Below, piece by piece: positions 58,749-64,000 of a stretch of DNA of 64,000 nt; positions within the stretch are counted from its first letter, which is position 1; every line of letters starts with the position of its first letter. This stretch comes from CAWAMR01 sp963783095 (GTDB lineage: Bacteria; Planctomycetota; Planctomycetia; Gemmatales; Gemmataceae). The stretch spans positions 62,001-126,000 of the forward strand of contig CAWAMR010000016.1 in NCBI GenBank assembly GCA_963783095.1, read 5' to 3'. The notes under the pieces were generated by a model that was not told the origin of the DNA, did no database searches, and worked only from the letters and a program-made list of their open reading frames with translations. The translations under genes were made by a program, and so were the position numbers.

Positions 58749-59286
58749 TCCATTGCCAGGCGGCCAACAGCAACAGCATCACGACAACACCAGCCCAGCG
58801 GATAAACCCGCTCTCGAATACGATCGTCGCGTTGAAGAACACGAAAGCCATGAAGCCGTGAATCAGGTATCGGACCCAGCGCGGGCGTTCGGCATAACCG
58901 CGCTTGGCAGTCCACCACCAGAGCACGTCCCCTATCCAGATCAGCGTGAACAGATACGAAACGAAAATCCCTTCTCCATAGCCCGAAGCGCGTTCGACGT
59001 GCGCAAACGCTTTTGCATGGGACCAGTGATGGGCATACTGGAAGGCAACTCCCACATGAATTAGAAACGCCAGACATCCCAGCGTCCAGGTCAGGCGAGC
59101 TAAATGTGCGTTGCCAAATTGCATCGCAAAGACGGCGATCGTCCAGAAAAGGACCGCCACGTCCGCCGTATAGCGAACTTGAAAATCGTGAGTGTATGCA
59201 AAAAAGAGATTGCTCCCATTGACTAACAGCAGTAGCCAAAGAATGATAAGCCCAATCTGAAGCGCAGGGAGTCGGCGTTCATCCAT
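58666..59286 (-). CDS. Membrane protein, unknown function; C-terminus encoded by a repeat
   Basis: 206 residues with about six membrane spans (LQIGLIILWLLLLVNGSNLF; VAVLFWTIAVFAMQFGN; LTWTLGCLAFLIHVGVAF; FVSYLFTLIWIGDVLWWW; YLIHGFMAFVFFNATIVF; WAGVVVMLLLLAAW). The final ~28 residues, KQFQVPSSRFQVANQTSL and on, are read from the palindromic repeat and flanking DNA, so the native stop was probably lost or displaced by the repeat. No family recognised. Confidence 0.75.
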   Translation of the reverse strand: MDERRLPALQIGLIILWLLLLVNGSNLFFAYTHDFQVRYTADVAVLFWTIAVFAMQFGNAHLARLTWTLGCLAFLIHVGVAFQYAHHWSHAKAFAHVERASGYGEGIFVSYLFTLIWIGDVLWWWTAKRGYAERPRWVRYLIHGFMAFVFFNATIVFESGFIRWAGVVVMLLLLAAWQWKQFQVPSSRFQVANQTSLPDDCSKVHD

Positions 59287-59373
59287 ATCAATTTTTGCGG
59301 ATCGTGAAAACGGATAGGTCAGGCAGGAGATGATATTGTTCTATTGCCCCTCCACGAAGGGAACCATTCAGAA

Positions 59374-60814
59374 ATGACGATTCGTCGCACTCGGATAGTC
59401 GCCACGCTTGGCCCGGCGACTGATTCTCAGGAACGCTTGCGGGCCATCCTTCAAGCGGGGATCGATGTCGTGCGCATTAACTTCTCGCATGGCAGCGCTG
59501 CCGATCATCTGGGCCGAATCGCCAATCTCCGTGAAATGGCTCGGAACCTCACCCGGCCCATCGCCGTTCTGGCCGATCTTCCGGGACCGAAACTCCGGGT
59601 CTTCCTTTCGCAAAAGCGGCAACTCGAGGTGGGCGCGGAAGTTTGCTTCAGTCTCCAGGCCGAACCTCTGCACGATGGGGATTTGACCATCACCGAGCCT
59701 GAAATGTTGTTGGAAGTCCGGCCCGGCCAACGGATTCTCCTTGACGACGGTCGGCTGCAACTCGAAGCGATTGGCAATGACGGCAATCGGCTCCGCGCGC
59801 GTGGCAGTCGGGGGCATGTTGCTGCCGAACAAGGGGGTCAATCTTCCCGACACACCGTTGACGATCGCTCCCCTGACCAGCCGGGATCGCGAGGCCCTAT
59901 CGGTTGCCGCACAAGGTGGTGTGGACTGGCTCGCGGCTCTCTTTTGTTCGGCAGGCAAGCGCTGCGGATGAATTGCGGCAAGAGGCCCAGAAGTATGGTC
60001 TGCGCGTGCCGGTGCTGGCCAAGATGGAACGACCCGAAGCCGTCGAGAATGCCGCGGCCATCATTGCCGCTTTCGATGGCATCATGGTGGCGCGGGGTGA
60101 TCTGGGTGTTGAGATTCCGCTCGAAAAGGTTCCAACCACGCAAAAACATCTCATCAATCTGGCGCAGTGCTGGAAAACCGGTTATTACGGCAACCGATAT
60201 GCTCGATTCCATGCGGCAGAATCCTCGACCAACGCGCGGAGGCGAGCGATGTCGCCAATGCCATCTTCGATGGAACCGATGCCGTGATGCTATCGGGAGA
60301 AACAGCGATCGGAAATTATCCGGTGGAGGCCGTCACTTGCATGCACCGAATCGCACTGGAGGCTGAGTCGCATTTGCGGGAGAGGGACACGCCCTTTCAC
60401 TTGATGCACTTAGGCACCGATCATTCTTTGGACGATCATATCACGCACACGATCGTCGATCTCGCTTCGAAAATAGAAGCAGATGCCATCATCACTCCCA
60501 CTTTTTCCGGACGGACAGCTCGCCTGATTGCCCGGCATCGCCCTTCAACTCTGGTCATTGCGCCCACACCCAGTCCGATCGTCTTGCGACAAATGGCGGT
60601 CATCTGGGGTGTCGTTCCGGTGTTGATGGACGAATGTCGCAATTCCGGCGACGATCGCATGAGGGGGGCGCTGAAAGCAGCCTTCAGCGCTGGGGTGGTT
60701 CAGGAACAACAATTGGTGATCATTCATGCTGGCCACCCGGAAGAAGGGGGAGCACATCTGCCGACGATTCGATTTGCTCGCGTCGGTGCGGGCGGCAGTC
60801 CTGCGGAGCCTTGA
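59374..60814 (+). CDS. pyk: Pyruvate kinase (three frameshifts)
   Basis: Last step of glycolysis: PEP plus ADP to pyruvate plus ATP. About 480 residues. RRTRIVATLGPATDSQERL, DVVRINFSHGSAADH, VLADLPGPKLR, LPNKGVNLPDTPLT, VLAKMERPEAVEN, GIMVARGDLGVEIPLEKVP, ITATDMLDSMRQNPRPTRAE and GTDAVMLSGETAIGNYPVEA are all present, so the catalytic Lys, metal and K+ sites are accounted for. Frame changes near 59805, 59935 and 60180. The usual ATQML reads ATDML. The ATG at 59374 begins at the conserved start; ten upstream codons in frame are unlikely. Confidence 0.93.
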
Positions 60815-60820
60815 TATCTG

Positions 60821-61063
60821 TCAGGATGCCCCGGCCCCACGTCCGGACAGGTCGCCAATGACCTGGCTGACGCCCTCGTGGTCAAAGAACACCGGCACGT
60901 TGCCCGGCGCGAGAAGGACCGCAGCGCCGTCGCCCAGCGCAAGAACGTTGGGGCGATCGACTTCGTACCGATCCCCGTCCACCAAAGCCACCGTGAACGG
61001 CTTGAACGGCCTCCGGTTCTGGAACGCCTGAATTGTTGCAGTGAACGTCTCCCGGTCCATCAT
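60821..61063 (-). CDS. Small Gemmata-type protein of unknown function
   Basis: 80 residues starting MMDRETFTATIQAFQNRRPF, then KPFTVALVDGDRYEVDRPNV and VFFDHEGVSQVIGDL. A family of ~70-80 residue proteins with this R-x-P-F-x-P-F-x-V-x-L-x-D-G pattern is common in Gemmata-type genomes and has no known role. GAGGG precedes the start. It is convergent with pyruvate kinase; the stops are 6 bases apart. Confidence 0.72.
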   Translation of the reverse strand: MMDRETFTATIQAFQNRRPFKPFTVALVDGDRYEVDRPNVLALGDGAAVLLAPGNVPVFFDHEGVSQVIGDLSGRGAGAS

Positions 61064-61408
61064 CGGCCCTCTGCTTAGTCGCGGCTTGTTACTGGAATAT
61101 GATACCACGCCGCCGCCGGGCCAACAAGTCACCGCTGCCGACGAGCGGAGAGTGCTGTCACGCCCGCCGCCGAGTGCGGTGATGGAGACGCCAGGGTTCT
61201 TCTTCCCATAACCGTTCACCGCATCGGTTGCAGCGGCCTTGTGTACACTATTATCAGGCTGTTTGGTGCTGCGACATGGGATGGGATCGTTGCGACAACC
61301 CACAAATGACTATAGGTTTTCATCGTTAAACCTACCCAATCCCTACCGCGAACACTAACCTTTCCCCATCATCAACCCTCTTCCAGACTCTTGCTTCAGG
61401 TCACTACG
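61064..61408. other. Intergenic region before xylA, no gene recognised
   Basis: Holds the start region of the small minus-strand gene and the presumed promoter of xylA. A minus-strand open frame extends the small gene upstream to 61303 but lacks a ribosome site and resembles no family. No RNA gene or strong repeat seen. Confidence 0.55.
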
Positions 61409-62722
61409 ATGGCGTTCTTTCCCGACGTTCCCAAAATCGCTTACGAAGGCCCCGATTCCAAAAACCCGCTGGCCTATCGGCACTACAATCCGACCGAAAT
61501 GGTCGAAGGTAAATCGATCAAAGACCATCTGCGTTTCGCAGTTTGCTACTGGCATACTTTCCGGGGCATGGGTGGCGATCCTTTCGGTCCAGGCTGCGCC
61601 GTGCGTCCCTGGGAGGATGGCACCGACTCCCTGGATATGGCCCTCAAACGGGTCGATGTTGCGTTTGAGTTCATGGAAAAGCTCGGTGTGCCGTTTTACT
61701 GTTTCCACGATCGCGACGTTTCGCCGGAAGGCAAGAGCCTCACGGAGACCAACAAGAACCTCGACGCAGTGGTCAAGAAGCTGAAGGAATCCCAACAACG
61801 CACCGGGATCAACTTGCTCTGGGGCACGGCAAATCTCTTCAGCAACCCGCGTTTCGTTCATGGCGCTGCCACCAGTTGTAATGCCGATGTCTTTGCCTAC
61901 TCTGCTTCCCAGGTGAAAAAAGCTCTGGAAGTGACCAAAGAACTCGGCGGAATCAACTACGTCTTTTGGGGTGGTCGAGAGGGTTACATGAACCTCTACA
62001 ACACCGACTTGAAGCGCGAACTCGATCACCTTGCCAGGTTCTTTCACATGGCGCTGGATTACAAGAAGAAAATCGGCTTCGGCGGGCAATTCCTCATCGA
62101 ACCGAAGCCGAAGGAGCCGACCACCCATCAATACGATTTTGACGTTGCCAACTGTAACGCCTTCCTGAAAACCTACGGCCTCGACAAGGATTTCAAATTC
62201 AACGTCGAAACCAATCACGCCACGCTCGCCGGTCACACCATGTTTCACGAACTGGTCTACGCCAGTTCGTATGGGATGCTCGGCTCCGTCGATGCCAACC
62301 GCGGCGACCTTTTGCTGGGCTGGGATACCGATCAATTCCCAACCGATTTGTATCTGACGGCGCAAGTGATGCTGGTAGTCCTCAGTCAAGGCGGTCTGGG
62401 CACGGGTGGTTTGAACTTCGACGCCAAGGTGCGGCGCGAGAGCTTTGAGCCGGTCGATCTATTCCACGCTCACGTCGGCTCGATGGATGCCTTTGCTCAG
62501 GGACTAAAAATCGCAGCCGCGATTCGTAAGGATGGCGTGCTCAAGGACTTCGTGAAACAGCGCTATGCAAGCTGGGACAGCGGCATTGGTGCCGGCATCG
62601 AGTCGGGCAAAGAATCGTTTGAGACGTTGGAAAAGTACATGCTCGAAAAGGGCAACTCCACGCCCAACGTCTCTGGCCGACAGGAGATGTTGGAGAATAT
62701 CATCAATCGTTACATTCGTTGA
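61409..62722 (+). CDS. xylA: Xylose isomerase (class II length)
   Basis: 437 residues. Interconverts D-xylose and D-xylulose with two divalent metals in a TIM barrel. Recognised blocks: FCFHDRD-like VPFYCFHDRDVSPEGKS with the catalytic His, LLWGTANLFSNPRF, YVFWGGREGYMNLYNTD, LIEPKPKEPTTHQYDFD, FNVETNHATLAGHTMFHEL, GSVDANRGDLLLGWDTDQFP and LNFDAKVRRESFEPVDLFHA. The ATG at 61409 begins the usual start; a TTG six codons upstream is ignored. It stands alone; no xylulokinase or transporter is next to it. A second xylose-related gene, D-xylonate dehydratase, lies at the other end of the window. Confidence 0.96.
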   Translation: MAFFPDVPKIAYEGPDSKNPLAYRHYNPTEMVEGKSIKDHLRFAVCYWHTFRGMGGDPFGPGCAVRPWEDGTDSLDMALKRVDVAFEFMEKLGVPFYCFHDRDVSPEGKSLTETNKNLDAVVKKLKESQQRTGINLLWGTANLFSNPRFVHGAATSCNADVFAYSASQVKKALEVTKELGGINYVFWGGREGYMNLYNTDLKRELDHLARFFHMALDYKKKIGFGGQFLIEPKPKEPTTHQYDFDVANCNAFLKTYGLDKDFKFNVETNHATLAGHTMFHELVYASSYGMLGSVDANRGDLLLGWDTDQFPTDLYLTAQVMLVVLSQGGLGTGGLNFDAKVRRESFEPVDLFHAHVGSMDAFAQGLKIAAAIRKDGVLKDFVKQRYASWDSGIGAGIESGKESFETLEKYMLEKGNSTPNVSGRQEMLENIINRYIR

Positions 62723-62809
62723 ACGCGGTTTGCTGGATTTCGCCGCACTTCACGACTGCGGCAAATCTACGGGTCGCTCGTCACCCACGTCCACAATCGA
62801 GATTCTTCC

Positions 62810-63385
62810 ATGCAACAGGTGAATCGATCCCAATGGCGAATTGTCATTATAAGCGTGTGCATCGTGCCATTCGGATGCGCGAAATCGGCATCGCCAACGG
62901 AGAACAATCGAGATGAGAAAGGGAAACCGCCCCCGTCGATCAAAGAAGTTTACCAACGCTTTTTTGATGGCATGGCCGCTGGACAACGAGAGGAGCGAAT
63001 CAAAGCGTTCGATCACATTCTGGCAAGGAGACAAGATTGGGAACGGATCTTTCCCAAGGTTCCCAAGTCTGCCTGGGCCGTTATTGACGGCTCTCGTGAA
63101 GCGCTGTTGAAGGATGTAGATGAGATCGCACAGGAAATTACGAAGAAAGGTTCCGTGGATCGTATCGAAGTGGAGAATCTGCGGACCAGTGAGAACCTAG
63201 ATGATGAGAACCGCCAATTATTGTCGCAAATTTCAGGGTCCATGACGGCGGTTCATCTTCGTATCGCGTCCAAGCATGGGATGTCTTCTGAAGACGGCTG
63301 GTGGATATTGATTGACGACACCCGATGGGTCTATTTGTGGGGCATAGCTTCGATATTAGACCATATTGAGAAACACAAGAAGTAA
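62810..63385 (+). CDS. Putative lipoprotein, unknown function
   Basis: 191 residues. N-terminal hydrophobic segment IVIISVCIVPFGC ends in a lipobox cysteine, followed by a polar linker (SASPTENNRDEKGKPPPS). The rest is helical and charged: YQRFFDGMAAGQREERIKAF, WAVIDGSREALLKDVDEIAQ and a C-terminal WWILIDDTRWVYLWGIASIL. No family recognised. The rhodanese gene starts 14 bases after the stop, so the two may be co-transcribed. Confidence 0.65.
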   Translation: MQQVNRSQWRIVIISVCIVPFGCAKSASPTENNRDEKGKPPPSIKEVYQRFFDGMAAGQREERIKAFDHILARRQDWERIFPKVPKSAWAVIDGSREALLKDVDEIAQEITKKGSVDRIEVENLRTSENLDDENRQLLSQISGSMTAVHLRIASKHGMSSEDGWWILIDDTRWVYLWGIASILDHIEKHKK

Positions 63386-63399
63386 AAGGAAACCACGCA

Positions 63400-63777
63400 A
63401 TGGCCAAGCATCACGCACCCGCTTTTTTGAAAATCGTCAACGATGCCAAGACACGCATTAAGGAATGTACTATCGACGATGTGAAAGCTCGACTCGACGC
63501 CGGAGAAACGGTGTTGCTCGTCGATGTGCGCGAGGAAAGCGAATGGGCTGCGGGGCATTTGCCCGGCGCGATTCACTTGGGCAAAGGGGTCATCGAACGG
63601 GATGTTGAGACCAGGGTTCCCGATCCCGCCACGCCGATGGTATTGTATTGCGGCGGTGGCTTTCGATCGGCACTGGCCGCGGACAATTTGCAAAAGATGG
63701 GCTACACGAGCGTCATTTCAATGGACGGCGGCTTTCGCGGCTGGGCCGATAAGGGTTTGCCGGTGGTGAAAGGGTGA
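63400..63777 (+). CDS. Rhodanese-like sulfurtransferase, single domain
   Basis: 125 residues. LLVDVREESEWAAGHLPGAI, then the active-site loop MVLYCGGGFRSALAADNL with the catalytic Cys, and VISMDGGFRGWADKGLPV. A single rhodanese domain, probably cytoplasmic, moving sulfur or acting as a persulfide carrier. AAGGAAA lies before the ATG. It follows the lipoprotein gene closely. Confidence 0.9.
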   Translation: MAKHHAPAFLKIVNDAKTRIKECTIDDVKARLDAGETVLLVDVREESEWAAGHLPGAIHLGKGVIERDVETRVPDPATPMVLYCGGGFRSALAADNLQKMGYTSVISMDGGFRGWADKGLPVVKG

Positions 63778-63807
63778 AAAATCTTTTTTCAAATAACGAG
63801 ATTCGCC

Positions 63808-64000
63808 ATGCACCGCGATGACGATGACGATCGAGACGACGATGATGACCGCAGAGACGACCGGAATCGTAGACGTCGTGCAAGAGACGATGACGACGAT
63901 GATCGGCAAGACGACCGCGATCGTCGACGAAATCGACGGGACGATGAAGATTACGACGATCGCAGGAAAACCCGGCCGTATCCTGCGCTGCTAACCACGG
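63808..64000 (+). CDS. Start of an Asp/Arg-rich protein (partial)
   Basis: Open from the ATG at 63808 to the right edge, 64 residues. The segment is almost only Asp, Arg and Asn (MHRDDDDDRDDDDDRRD and similar to about residue 54), then RRKTRPYPALLTT. Such charged leaders precede membrane or zinc-ribbon domains in planctomycete proteins, but the body is outside the window. The nucleotide sequence is built from repeated GACGAT and CGTCGA hexamers. Confidence 0.6.
   Translation, partial: MHRDDDDDRDDDDDRRDDRNRRRRARDDDDDDRQDDRDRRRNRRDDEDYDDRRKTRPYPALLTT

Overview
The window looks like chromosomal DNA of a planctomycete, most likely near Gemmata. The reasons are a cytochrome/DUF1549/DUF1553 protein beside a DUF1501 protein, an ECF sigma factor directly coupled to a Ser/Thr kinase with TPR repeats, secreted WD40 and HEAT-repeat proteins, a very large alpha-2-macroglobulin, and small families common in Gemmata-type genomes. 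Taxonomy is inferred from gene content only. No rRNA or tRNA gene, CRISPR array or IS element was recognised.

Layout. 1-2320: the start of a desaturase-like gene and a D-xylonate dehydratase. 2393-4218: a Gemmata-type hypothetical, an Rpn-type nuclease and a decayed copy of its C-terminus. 4210-8259: biotin operon bioB-bioF-bioDA (minus). 8328-18163: a phosphoesterase, then an RND efflux locus with one membrane-fusion protein and two tandem permeases. 18351-26196: a minus-strand signalling cluster (His/Gly-rich secreted protein, HEAT protein, ECF sigma, STPK-TPR, WD40). 26725-34286: a small membrane protein, alpha-2-macroglobulin and an Rpn-like protein. 34347-41712: sialate esterase, a DUF4258 toxin-like pair, glutamine synthetase, a YdjM-like hydrolase and a long bpX/beta-propeller-like protein. 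41761-47854: cytochrome/DUF1549/DUF1553 and DUF1501 genes with a VapC-type toxin-antitoxin pair between them. 48059-58620: ABC permease, FkbM methyltransferase, DUF2179 protein, PQQ-like propeller, a TrhO-RluA fusion, an S9 peptidase and a trypsin-like protease. 58666-64000: membrane protein, pyruvate kinase, xylose isomerase, lipoprotein, rhodanese and the start of an Asp/Arg-rich protein.

Two properties cut across the window. First, many otherwise well-conserved genes are broken by single-base frame changes (xylonate dehydratase, both RND permeases, sialate esterase, glnA, pyruvate kinase and others), while some very long genes are clean. This looks more like sequence error concentrated in some stretches than true decay, so these are annotated as one gene each. 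Second, gene 3' ends carry hairpins built from short tandem units in several unrelated sequence families (TTCCAAG-, TGACAAGG-, GTGGGAGT- and GTTCAGT-type). Most of them begin inside or immediately after a stop codon. This repeat system is the most interesting feature of the window.
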